A stretch of DNA of 30,879 nucleotides from a virus: positions 1-30,879 of the IMG/VR virus record IMGVR_UViG_3300025921_000058; one strand, written 5' to 3'. Positions 14,956 through 22,651 of this stretch are shown here, piece by piece. Position 1 is the first letter of the stretch; each line of letters opens with the position of its first letter. Under the pieces are notes generated by a model that was given only the letters and a program-made list of their open reading frames with translations, was not told where the DNA came from and did no database searches. A program made the position numbers and the translations under genes.

Positions 14956-15665
14956 GCTGCCTCCGCGAAGTGCTGCATCAGGTCCTTACGATCGCCCTTC
15001 ATATGTAGAATGGCCTTCCCGCTCACGTCCTCATCCGCTGAGTCAGGCGAATAGTTGAACGTCTCGCATGGAAGCTGACGCACCGTCATGAACGTTCCAC
15101 GGTCATTGAGTGACCAGCGTATACGGATATCCTTGTCCGTCTGACCTTCCTTGGGAGCCTTACCGACGAGCTCGGCAAGCGCCAACTGATTTCCGTACCA
15201 CGCCTGATTTCTCGCGTTCATGGCCATAATACGGGCGCGTAGCCAGTAAAACGCCTCAATCGTCTGCGGTCGGACGTGGCATCCCACGACGCCGTAGTTG
15301 TATGGCTGCAACTTCGCTGCCTCGACGTCGCCGTTCACACGGTCGCGCCACGTCACATAGAGGTCAGGCACGAGCGACCACGGAAACCTCTGACGCATGA
15401 GCACGTCGGCGTCCAGGAATAGCACCTGATCGCCGCGCTGTAGATAGTTGAGCGCTGCGATCTGCGCATCGAGGTTCGCCACCATCGCAGGCCGTCCCGG
15501 CTCGAGCGTCTGCCACGTCACGCCGGAGATACGCGGCGTCGTGCTGGGCTCGTCCGTCCACACGAATACCTTTGCGGCAGGATCCACTTTGCGCACGCTA
15601 GCGATCGAGAGCCGCGCGAGGTCGACGAACTGCTCACCGCGGAGCCAGTAGACGTACGCGGTCAT
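14952..15665 (-). CDS. GT-A glycosyltransferase (DxD type)
   Basis: A 237-residue protein, MTAYVYWLRGEQFVDLARLS, with a Rossmann-like first half and the DxD motif in QVLFLDADVLMRQRF (D85, D87). The order strand-helix-strand (VFVWTDEP) then DxD fits a GT-A fold acting on a nucleotide sugar. The second half contains paired aromatic segments (NYGVVGCHVRPQTIEAFYWL), which may form the acceptor site. ATG 15665 is chosen because it overlaps the methyltransferase stop (ATGA); the frame extends to 15710 without a better start. It differs clearly from the following transferase, so the two are probably not recent duplicates. Confidence 0.8.
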   Translation of the reverse strand: MTAYVYWLRGEQFVDLARLSIASVRKVDPAAKVFVWTDEPSTTPRISGVTWQTLEPGRPAMVANLDAQIAALNYLQRGDQVLFLDADVLMRQRFPWSLVPDLYVTWRDRVNGDVEAAKLQPYNYGVVGCHVRPQTIEAFYWLRARIMAMNARNQAWYGNQLALAELVGKAPKEGQTDKDIRIRWSLNDRGTFMTVRQLPCETFNYSPDSADEDVSGKAILHMKGDRKDLMQHFAEAA

Positions 15666-16234
15666 GCGGCCACCTTTAGCTGCATATCGGATTCTTTCTG
15701 GACGACCCACACCGAGTCAGGACAGACAGCGACGCGTAGAAGCGGGAACGACTCGGCAACGGCGCGCATGACGCCCGGGAACTTGTGCTGGTAGTCGTGG
15801 CCACAGAGATAGCCGCCCTCGCGAACGAGTGGCCACCATGCCTTAATATCCGCGAGACAGCTCTCGTAGTCATGGCCAGCGTCGATGAAGACGATATCGG
15901 ATTGAACCGGAGGATTATTGCGCGCATAGTCGGCCGCAACCTCAAGTGAGGTCATGCGAAAGAAAGTGCAGCGTACTTCGTTCTCTCCTAGGTTCTCGTC
16001 GAAAGTGCGCTTGATTGCCTCAAAATCCCAATCTTTGTAATCCTCGGCTGCGTTGGGGATTGGTTCCCATGGGTCAATGGCAATCGCGTACAACTCGGGC
16101 AGGTTCGCGAGCATGAATCCCGTCGTCCTTCCTTCCTTACATCCGACTTCCACGAATGTCTTAGCGCTCATTTGTTGAGCAAGGCCGGCGAGCACTTCCC
16201 AGCGGCGCAGGGGGGATTGGTAGGCGTGGCCCAT
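15662..16234 (-). CDS. Class I SAM-dependent methyltransferase
   Basis: A 190-residue protein with the SAM-binding motif I in TFVEVGCKEGRTTGFML (residues about 27-41), an acidic residue at the end of strand 2 (AIDPW, D54), and SDIVFIDAGHDYESCLADIK around residues 112-130. The GHDY and CGHDYQH segments resemble Methyltransferase_24-type enzymes often found with sugar-modifying genes. ATG 16234 overlaps the stop of the TPR-glycosyltransferase (TAATG). In this context it may methylate a sugar, or cap a glycan made by the adjacent transferases. That substrate is inference. Confidence 0.8.
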   Translation of the reverse strand: MGHAYQSPLRRWEVLAGLAQQMSAKTFVEVGCKEGRTTGFMLANLPELYAIAIDPWEPIPNAAEDYKDWDFEAIKRTFDENLGENEVRCTFFRMTSLEVAADYARNNPPVQSDIVFIDAGHDYESCLADIKAWWPLVREGGYLCGHDYQHKFPGVMRAVAESFPLLRVAVCPDSVWVVQKESDMQLKVAA

Positions 16235-17676
16235 TAGGCAGCCTCCTCTGCAAAGAAACGCGCCCGCAGTGCGTTCGCGAGTGCTAGAGAGGGCGGTCCC
16301 CAGTCCTCGTTTACTTGCCGCAGCAGGCGCGCATTCGGGTGTGCGTACCACATCCAGGACTCACCACGGAGTCCATAGCGCCACGCAGGTTTGGAAGGCG
16401 TCATGACATAGGTTGGATGGCCCATCGCGGCGGACAGATGCGCCACGCTTTGGCAGACGGTCACGACAGCGTCAGTCGCGCGGATAAGAGCCGCCGTATG
16501 TGCGTAGTCCCAGGCCCACGATACGGACGGATACCAGAGGAAGCGGTTCGGTCCGTACGTTTGCGTCATGTACTCGCCGAACTTCGTCACATCCTCATAG
16601 TCGAGCGACACGAATAGGTAACGCGGATCGCTCAACACTTCGGCGATCGCCTGTGGCGGTAACATGCGATACGTGCGCGCGGTCGACATCGTGCCGCCAC
16701 GCAGAGCCAACCCAACAATCTTCCGGCCCGCGGCGATCTTCTCCAGATGTGCGCGCATTTCGCGCGCCTCTTTGGGGTTAGCTGAGTATACCGGCCCGTT
16801 CCACGTGAAACTTTCCGCTGAGCGACGATAGAAGCGCCCGAGGTTACCTATCGGCATCTTCGCCGCGGCATCCGACGACCATTCCAACTTGTCAGCCTGG
16901 GTCTTGCGTGTCGCGTGCAGAGTGATCGGAAATCCTGGCGCCTTCATCCACGAGGCATGGCGGTACAGAGACTCTAGCCGCGCATGGCAGTCGAAGATGA
17001 TTTCGTAGTCCTTCTTCGCATCACGGAGTATGGTCGAGAACATCATCTCGTCGCCGATACCCTGCTCACCATAGACGATCAGGCGCTTTCCCTGGCCTTT
17101 GAACTTCTCATGAAGTTCCGGCGTCAGTAGCGGCGGATCCGGCTCGTAATGCTTCTCGAGGCGATGCTTGTGCGCGCCATCGGCGTATAGGTCGAACCCT
17201 CGGGCGTAGTTACCTGACTCGAGGTGCAGAAGCGCGAGATTGAACATCACGCCGCCGTGATTGGGTTTGATCGCTAACGCACGCTCTCCATACTCGATAC
17301 CGGTCTGAGGGTTCCCCTCGTTTACGTAGGATCCCGCGAGATTGCCGAGAATATCGGGATCATCGCCGACCTGATCTAGCCCACGTAGGAGCACTGAGCG
17401 GGACTCCTGCACGCGCCCCATCGTGCGCAACACGCCGCCTAGATTTGACCAGTTCGCCGGGTGAGGCTCCAACTGCTGGCTCTTCTTGAAACACTCGACG
17501 GCAACGGCCTGACGGCCTTGCATTGACTGGAGAATTCCCGCGTAGAACCAGAGCGGTCCTACATCGGGCTTTTGATCGAGTGCCGGCCACAGAAGGCCAT
17601 CCGCGAGGTCGAAATTCTCCTCGCGAATGGCTTCCGAGATCCGTTCAATAACTGCAGGTAGACCGAGTTCTTGCAT
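16234..17676 (-). CDS. TPR protein fused to GT9/GT41-like glycosyltransferase
   Basis: A 480-residue fusion. Residues 1-170 hold about four tetratricopeptide repeats (PLWFYAGILQSMQGRQAVAV; NWSNLGGVLRTMGRVQESRS; VMFNLALLHLESGNYARGF). Residues 190-470 form a GT-B domain with VYGEQGIGDEMMFSTIL, GLALRGG and AHLSAAMGHPTYVMTPSKP, as in heptosyltransferase-like (GT9) domains of TPR transferases. Such fusions glycosylate proteins or flagellin/surface structures in bacteria. It has a good ribosome-binding site (GGAGGGG before ATG 17676) and starts the four-gene cassette, 31 nt after the head protein gene. The TPR domain would suit recognition of a protein acceptor, but this is not shown. Confidence 0.8.
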   Translation of the reverse strand: MQELGLPAVIERISEAIREENFDLADGLLWPALDQKPDVGPLWFYAGILQSMQGRQAVAVECFKKSQQLEPHPANWSNLGGVLRTMGRVQESRSVLLRGLDQVGDDPDILGNLAGSYVNEGNPQTGIEYGERALAIKPNHGGVMFNLALLHLESGNYARGFDLYADGAHKHRLEKHYEPDPPLLTPELHEKFKGQGKRLIVYGEQGIGDEMMFSTILRDAKKDYEIIFDCHARLESLYRHASWMKAPGFPITLHATRKTQADKLEWSSDAAAKMPIGNLGRFYRRSAESFTWNGPVYSANPKEAREMRAHLEKIAAGRKIVGLALRGGTMSTARTYRMLPPQAIAEVLSDPRYLFVSLDYEDVTKFGEYMTQTYGPNRFLWYPSVSWAWDYAHTAALIRATDAVVTVCQSVAHLSAAMGHPTYVMTPSKPAWRYGLRGESWMWYAHPNARLLRQVNEDWGPPSLALANALRARFFAEEAA

Positions 17677-17707
17677 GTGCCCCTCCGCCCAGAGGTCAGT
17701 TGAGAAG

Positions 17708-18145
17708 TTAGAGAGTCTGCCCCGGCATCTTGTAGTACACGATCAGGTCGCCGACGAATCCCACCGACAGGCCAGCCGTACCCACCAGCGTAAGTGCTTC
17801 GAAACGCGGCATCTTGTCGTCCGACAGGGAAATCTGCTGAGCCGTGCCCAGAGGACGTGTCGTGCGATACGTAGAACCCGCAAAGGAGTACGTCGCGCTG
17901 GCGAAGAACAGATCGTTGGATGCCGAGGTGCCGAGCTTCAGGATGCTGGCGTTGGCCGCCAGTGCTGAACCAGCATAGAACACGGCATCCAGCGGGATCG
18001 CTCCATGGGGGATTTTGCCGATACGGTGCACATCTCCCACGGACAAGGTGACCGACAGAGAGATCCGGCAGATCGCGACGTTATCGCCGACCTGAACCGC
18101 TTCTGCCTGGTTCTTTGTGTAGGCGTCGAGGTCAACAGTTGCCAT
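17708..18145 (-). CDS. Head decoration-type protein downstream of capsid gene
   Basis: A 145-residue, beta-rich protein with short Ala/Gly/Ser/Thr-rich segments (PLDAVFYAGSALAANASILK) and no catalytic motif. It begins 10 nt after the capsid stop, with a strong AAGGAG site before ATG 18145. Small beta-rich proteins directly after the major capsid gene are commonly head decoration or stabilising proteins, which bind the outer capsid surface. Because the glycan cassette follows directly, it is also a possible glycosylation target. Both roles are inferred from position. Confidence 0.65.
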   Translation of the reverse strand: MATVDLDAYTKNQAEAVQVGDNVAICRISLSVTLSVGDVHRIGKIPHGAIPLDAVFYAGSALAANASILKLGTSASNDLFFASATYSFAGSTYRTTRPLGTAQQISLSDDKMPRFEALTLVGTAGLSVGFVGDLIVYYKMPGQTL

Positions 18146-18155
18146 GGTGTTCTCC

Positions 18156-19217
18156 TTAGCTCGCCACTTCGTAGGAGGACATCGTGACTACCGCGAAGTC
18201 CGAACCGTTGAAACGCGTCTTGACCAGACCACCGATACAACCGGCTGCTACGCCGAGCTGGTTCTCGTAGTCGAAGAGTTCCTCTTTCCACGAGAAGGTG
18301 TTCTTTCCATAGCCGCGGCCGAAGGCGAGACATGCCGCCTGAGCGCCGCAGACTACTGCTCGTGCGACGTCAGCCGTACCTGCTGTGGCACCCACAACGA
18401 GCGGTACACGAGTGCTCTCGTGCATGATCACATTGTTATAGACGCCGAGCGCGCCGGTGAAGATGGGGTTATCGGTGATCTCGCCACCCTGTATCGCTGC
18501 TTTCTGGATGTCGGACCACTGGGTGCTACCAGTCCCCTGACGCAGGCTAGTAACCTGGTAGGGATGCAAGAAGGCAACCAGGTAATCCTTGCCACCGATC
18601 CTCACCGGTCGGAGCCGGTTGACGGCGAGCTTGCCCCTCTCTACCGCCTTATCGATAAGAGCCAGGCTGAACCGATTGGCCGTAGTGGCAGACAGCGAGG
18701 CTTCCGCAGCTTCGGATCCCGGGAAGACCTGATGTCCAGAATCCGGCGAAGTCACGGTCTGCATACCCGTGTACTTCGTGTCGGCCTGTCCCGTATTTCC
18801 CGTGATCTGGTTGAAGAACCAGCGATCGATACGGTCGGCCCACCAGTCGGCGAGACCGTCGCGGGCTTCGTCGCGCACCGTGAACGGGACGCGCTGCTCG
18901 CTCATCTTGCCGCTTGAGCGGACTGCGTGGCGCAGCTGGTCGATGGTGACCGACTGCGAGTAAGTGATGAGGGCTTCTTCGTTACCCTCGAGCGTGCCAT
19001 CGCCTGAAACGCCGCCACCCGACAGCTGCTGCCGCAAGCCGAAGGTGACCTTGTCGCCGGGACCCTTGGAGAGCTCCGTCTTGATCTGGATGAGCGAATT
19101 GGCATCAGTGCCCATGAACTGGAGCGCGAAGGTCTGCTTCAGCGCTTCCTTCATGAGTTCGTTAGACCATCGTTTGACGGCTAACGGCGAATTGACTGGA
19201 TAGTCGGTAGTTGCCAC
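18156..19217 (-). CDS. Major capsid protein (DUF4043 / N4-gp56 type)
   Basis: A 353-residue protein starting ATTDYPVNSPLAVKRWSNEL after the initiator. It has GPGDKVTFGLRQQLSGGG, TLEGNEEALITYSQSVTIDQ, RHAVRSSGKMSEQRVPF and ADRIDRWFFNQITGNTG. This sequence of motifs is characteristic of the DUF4043 capsid family, which includes phage N4 gp56-type major capsid proteins. The start is GTG 19217 with AGGAG about 12 nt upstream; codon GCA follows. It sits between scaffold and decoration-type genes. Several hundred copies should build the head. Preceded by a 196-bp non-coding leader with a hairpin. Confidence 0.9.
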   Translation of the reverse strand: MATTDYPVNSPLAVKRWSNELMKEALKQTFALQFMGTDANSLIQIKTELSKGPGDKVTFGLRQQLSGGGVSGDGTLEGNEEALITYSQSVTIDQLRHAVRSSGKMSEQRVPFTVRDEARDGLADWWADRIDRWFFNQITGNTGQADTKYTGMQTVTSPDSGHQVFPGSEAAEASLSATTANRFSLALIDKAVERGKLAVNRLRPVRIGGKDYLVAFLHPYQVTSLRQGTGSTQWSDIQKAAIQGGEITDNPIFTGALGVYNNVIMHESTRVPLVVGATAGTADVARAVVCGAQAACLAFGRGYGKNTFSWKEELFDYENQLGVAAGCIGGLVKTRFNGSDFAVVTMSSYEVAS

Positions 19218-19413
19218 GAGTGGCGGTCTCCTGCGTACAACGAACCCTGACCGAAGTCAGACCTTGTTGCCGCGGATCACCGTGGCCAGTACGCCCTTTG
19301 AAGGCAGGCGGCGCCCTTGAGCCTATGACGCACAGCTCGCGCGAATGCCGGGAGTGTTGCTCAGCTTCCCTGCTGATACAACAGGCATTTTGCGCGTGAG
19401 TTAGAGAAGTGGC
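19218..19413 (-). other. Non-coding leader before capsid gene, with UUCG hairpin
   Basis: The 196 bp between the scaffold stop and the capsid start carry no supported gene. On the transcribed (minus) strand, 19247-19260 form CTGAC-TTCG-GTCAG, a 5-bp stem capped by a stable UUCG tetraloop, about 30 nt upstream of the capsid start and just before its AGGAG site. No T-run follows, so it is not a terminator. It could stabilise the capsid mRNA or mark a processing site. No convincing promoter was identified. Confidence 0.45.
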
Positions 19414-20361
19414 CTACCTACGCTTTCTCACCCCGAACCGCTCCGCGAGTGCCGACTTCATCGCCGATCCAAGTTCGTCATCGGCTGGTTCCTCGGCGTT
19501 ATCCGCCCCTCCCCCATTACCGAGTGTGCGAACCGCGTCCTTATCCGGTGGCGTCGCTCCATTGGCGGCTTGGTTTGAAGGCGTGGCCTGCTTGGGCGTG
19601 TATCCCATCGTCTTGGCGTAGTTGTACGCGTACTCGGCCGGATTTCCCCCGGATCGAAGGATCTGGGCTGCGGCGGCGACCTCTTCCGTCGTGATATGGC
19701 GCGAAATCTGTTCGGGAGTCGCCTGCGGATACAGCATCTGTAACTGCGAGCTACGAACCGCACGGATATGATCGACAGCGGCCGTGTAATCAGGCGTCGC
19801 CTTCATAAACGCCGCTTCGTGCTGCTGTACGCCGCTAAGGATCTGGTTGAGTTGCTGTTGCTGCTCCTGCTGTTGGGCCTGCTTCTGAGTGGCCTCATCG
19901 AGCTTTTTGACCGCGTCCTGAGTCTTCTTCAGAGCGGAGTCAACGTATCCCTTCGGATCCTCCAGGAAGTCCGGATCCTTTTGGGTTACCGCCGTCTCTT
20001 GTGCATTCAGCTTGTCGAGCTGTGCCTGTTGCTGCGGAGTGAGCGACGGTTTCGCCTCTAGTTCGGCGATCTTGGTCCGGAGAGCTCTAAGTTCGCTTCG
20101 AGCCTCGTGAAGCGCCGAGAGAGGAACTAGCTTGTCTTTGCCATCTGCACTACTTCCAGCCGTAGGTTGAGCGTCACCTCCTGCCCCGCCTGAAGTAATT
20201 CCCGTATCCGCGCCTCCTGCTGCTTGAGTGCTTCCTCCAGCTGTGTCCGGAAGTGTGCCTTGATCCGGTTGACGTGCTGTGTCAGCTCCACCCGCTGGAG
20301 TGGCGTTAGGTGATCCACCGAGATCCTCCCCGCTATCGACTGATTCAAGTACTGCGCTCAT
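19414..20361 (-). CDS. Scaffolding protein
   Basis: A 315-residue protein between portal and capsid genes, where scaffolds are normally encoded. Residues 1-75 are acidic and Gly/Ala/Ser/Thr-rich (disordered). Residues 78-175 are a long, Gln-rich helical stretch (KKLDEATQKQAQQQEQQQQ). The C-terminus is acidic, then basic (KSALAERFGVRKRR). A basic C-terminal helix that binds coat protein is known from P22 scaffold. There are no transmembrane segments or enzyme motifs. It starts at ATG 20361, 3 nt after the portal stop. Confidence 0.8.
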   Translation of the reverse strand: MSAVLESVDSGEDLGGSPNATPAGGADTARQPDQGTLPDTAGGSTQAAGGADTGITSGGAGGDAQPTAGSSADGKDKLVPLSALHEARSELRALRTKIAELEAKPSLTPQQQAQLDKLNAQETAVTQKDPDFLEDPKGYVDSALKKTQDAVKKLDEATQKQAQQQEQQQQLNQILSGVQQHEAAFMKATPDYTAAVDHIRAVRSSQLQMLYPQATPEQISRHITTEEVAAAAQILRSGGNPAEYAYNYAKTMGYTPKQATPSNQAANGATPPDKDAVRTLGNGGGADNAEEPADDELGSAMKSALAERFGVRKRR

Positions 20362-20364
20362 GAA

Positions 20365-22380
20365 TTAACCTCCGCCCGCTGCTAATGCCCCGGCCTCTGC
20401 CGCCTTTCGTATGGTTTCGACGTGTGTGAGCGCCGCGTTGGCTGGCGCTTCCCAAATTCCTGTTTGTGCCTTGACCGTATTCAATTGCGCCGTCGCGTTG
20501 GATGCGTTCGCGGCGGCTTCGTCCTTCGCAATCTTGGCGAGAGCGCCCTTCTGTGCAATGGACTGAGCTTGCGCGGCCGCTGCCTGCGCCTGTGGTGAGG
20601 GCTGAATAGACTGCTTCCACTTCTGCTGGAGGTCATCGGGCAATGGCGCGTAGTCCAGAACCTCCTTTGGGATCTGGATACCGGCCTGTAACGCCATCGG
20701 AATGACATCTCGGAGCACGGCCCATGTGCGCTCCTGCATATTCACGCTGGTGGGCGCCTCATCGACGATGATGTCGAAGGTCATCGTGAGCTTATCGCGT
20801 ATCAACGGGATGTATTGAGCGCCGTTGGGACCAACGATGCGGATCAAACGGCCATCCGCCATGAAGTCACGGATCATGCCGAGCATCACACGCCCTGATT
20901 CCTGGTAGTAACGGCGCATCGCGTCGAAATACCACGCGACAATGGCCAACGCGCCCTGCTTGCGCTGCGCCTCAACGATGCCAGGCTGCTGCCGGTCGGT
21001 GAGTCCGAGGAGTTCCGCATTGATACCTGACACGCCAGGTAGCGCTTCGAGCGAGAAGTTCATTAGGCGGTCCATGCCTTCGGGATAGCTACTAGCCGGT
21101 TTTGGCTCGATCTTTCCAGCGACTAGCGCTCCTGACCGTACGAACGTAGGCTTCGACGGATCCGCCCACGAGTCCTCAAATTGCGCCTGGTCCTCGACGG
21201 CGTCGTCCTCCACCATCACGCCGCCCTTCGGGTTCACCATGAGCTGCCAGATGATCGAAGAAAAGAACGCGTTCACCCAGCGTTGCGGATCCTTGAGGTT
21301 CCGGCCGAGGCCGTACCATAGATTTTTATTTCGATCGCGCTTACCGGTGATCGCGTGAAAAGTGAATGATGGAATCGACTTAATCCCGCCCATGATCCCT
21401 TCGGAAGTGATCCAGCAGCGGTAGAACTTGCGGACTTTCTGCGTCTCGGCCCGATGCGGGATATTCGCGGCCTGCAACTGGGGCTGGGTCTGCTTCCATT
21501 CATCCGCCGAGAACTGCTGCTGTGCGGGTGGAGCTCCGGGGAACTGCGCGGTGACCGTTACGATCGGATGGAGCGAGACGAACTGATAATCGGCGATCAG
21601 GTACTTACCGCGGGCCTCACTCGGCACATCCTGACCGTCGTAGTCCTGAGGCTTGGTGATCGTCTGGAGACCGGAGTCCAGATCCTCTGGCGCTATACCA
21701 ATGACCGATACGGAGCCGGTGGGCTCTGAGTCGAATAGCTCCATGTACTCATCGAACGTGACGCGCTTCAGTCGGATCTGCCAGCGGCGATCCGTGAGGT
21801 TCTTTTTACGCGCCATCGGATCCCAGATCATCTCGAGTGGATCGCGTCGCTCCTGTGCGATCGCGCCGCCCGGGTCGGTCTGGTCGTCGTAGAAGTCCTC
21901 GATCCAGCCCATACCGCTAAGTAGGCAGTCCTGCCCCGCATCCGTCTCTTCGTACTCCGCCGAGCACTGGTCGCGGCACCACTCGAGAGCACCCGTTGCG
22001 ACTTCATTCACAGCAGCGGCCCCAGGCTGCCGCGGATAGCACTTGATCTGCTGGCGGTTGTTGATCTGTAGGCCCGTCACCACGTCAATGAACTTCGACA
22101 TCATGTTGAAGGTGATCATGGGCCGATTGGCCTCGCGCATACGGGCTTCGTCGTCGGTATCCCACTGACGGCCCGCTACGAAGTCGTACAGATCCTTCGT
22201 CTCGTCGCGCCAGTCCTTTGAGTGCGTAATGCCCGAGGCCGACCGGCGTTGGAAGTCGTTCATCACGTTCGTAGCGTCGAGAGCCGGAATGACCGGATGC
22301 GTCGGCGCAGGCACCACCACAGACTGCTGCATCTGGGATGAATCGGGCGCGAAAGAGTCTGCGGGCGTGTCGTAAGCCAT
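20365..22380 (-). CDS. Portal protein (P22-like)
   Basis: A 671-residue protein starting MAYDTPADSFAPDSSQMQQS. It contains DLYDFVAGRQWDTDDEARMR, REANRPMITFNMMSKFIDVV, TGLQINNRQQIKCYPRQPGA and AGQDCLLSGMGWIEDFYDD. These are the recognisable blocks of P22-type portal proteins: a wing region followed by a channel core. The C-terminal 90 residues form an Ala/Gln-rich helix like the portal barrel. Twelve copies should form the DNA entry ring. ATG 22380 has GGAG six nt upstream. Length fits the family. Confidence 0.9.
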   Translation of the reverse strand: MAYDTPADSFAPDSSQMQQSVVVPAPTHPVIPALDATNVMNDFQRRSASGITHSKDWRDETKDLYDFVAGRQWDTDDEARMREANRPMITFNMMSKFIDVVTGLQINNRQQIKCYPRQPGAAAVNEVATGALEWCRDQCSAEYEETDAGQDCLLSGMGWIEDFYDDQTDPGGAIAQERRDPLEMIWDPMARKKNLTDRRWQIRLKRVTFDEYMELFDSEPTGSVSVIGIAPEDLDSGLQTITKPQDYDGQDVPSEARGKYLIADYQFVSLHPIVTVTAQFPGAPPAQQQFSADEWKQTQPQLQAANIPHRAETQKVRKFYRCWITSEGIMGGIKSIPSFTFHAITGKRDRNKNLWYGLGRNLKDPQRWVNAFFSSIIWQLMVNPKGGVMVEDDAVEDQAQFEDSWADPSKPTFVRSGALVAGKIEPKPASSYPEGMDRLMNFSLEALPGVSGINAELLGLTDRQQPGIVEAQRKQGALAIVAWYFDAMRRYYQESGRVMLGMIRDFMADGRLIRIVGPNGAQYIPLIRDKLTMTFDIIVDEAPTSVNMQERTWAVLRDVIPMALQAGIQIPKEVLDYAPLPDDLQQKWKQSIQPSPQAQAAAAQAQSIAQKGALAKIAKDEAAANASNATAQLNTVKAQTGIWEAPANAALTHVETIRKAAEAGALAAGGG

Positions 22381-22433
22381 TTAGGGCTCCAGGATCGCGC
22401 CGCCGCCCGCAAGCGCTATCCGGTGTGGGTCAG

Positions 22434-22643
22434 TCACCGTTGATTAAGCTTCATTACCGGAAGGTCAACCGCACTGAAACAAAACCCCATAGACGCGTAT
22501 TGGTACATCGGTTCCGGTGGTCCGTAGTACACAGGCTGCTGGGATTCAGGCGTTGGATCACTCACGGCGTTAGCGATCGCCTTTGCTGCTAAAGGAGCAG
22601 CTGGCGCCATTCCAAGGAACTTCAGAAAGCCTCGACGTTGCAT
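22434..22643 (-). CDS. Small protein with Tat-like signal, between TerL and portal
   Basis: A 69-residue protein started at ATG 22643, supported by a strong AGGAGGG (22648-22654); the in-frame codon at 22733 lies inside the terminase gene and is not needed. The N-terminus is MQRRGFLKFLGMAPAAPLAA, which fits the twin-arginine motif RRxFLK followed by a hydrophobic Ala-rich stretch. The rest is Pro/Tyr-rich (ESQQPVYYGPPEPMYQYASM). Similar small annotated Tat-signal proteins occur near phage terminase genes. Whether it is exported is unknown; the signal could instead be a coincidence of a basic-hydrophobic membrane anchor. Confidence 0.65.
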   Translation of the reverse strand: MQRRGFLKFLGMAPAAPLAAKAIANAVSDPTPESQQPVYYGPPEPMYQYASMGFCFSAVDLPVMKLNQR

Positions 22644-22651
22644 TCGCCCTC

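Noticed and set aside
18144-18917. Rightward open frame of 257 codons
   Set aside because: It lies antisense within the major capsid gene, whose family motifs are clear; long antisense frames are common in GC-rich genes.
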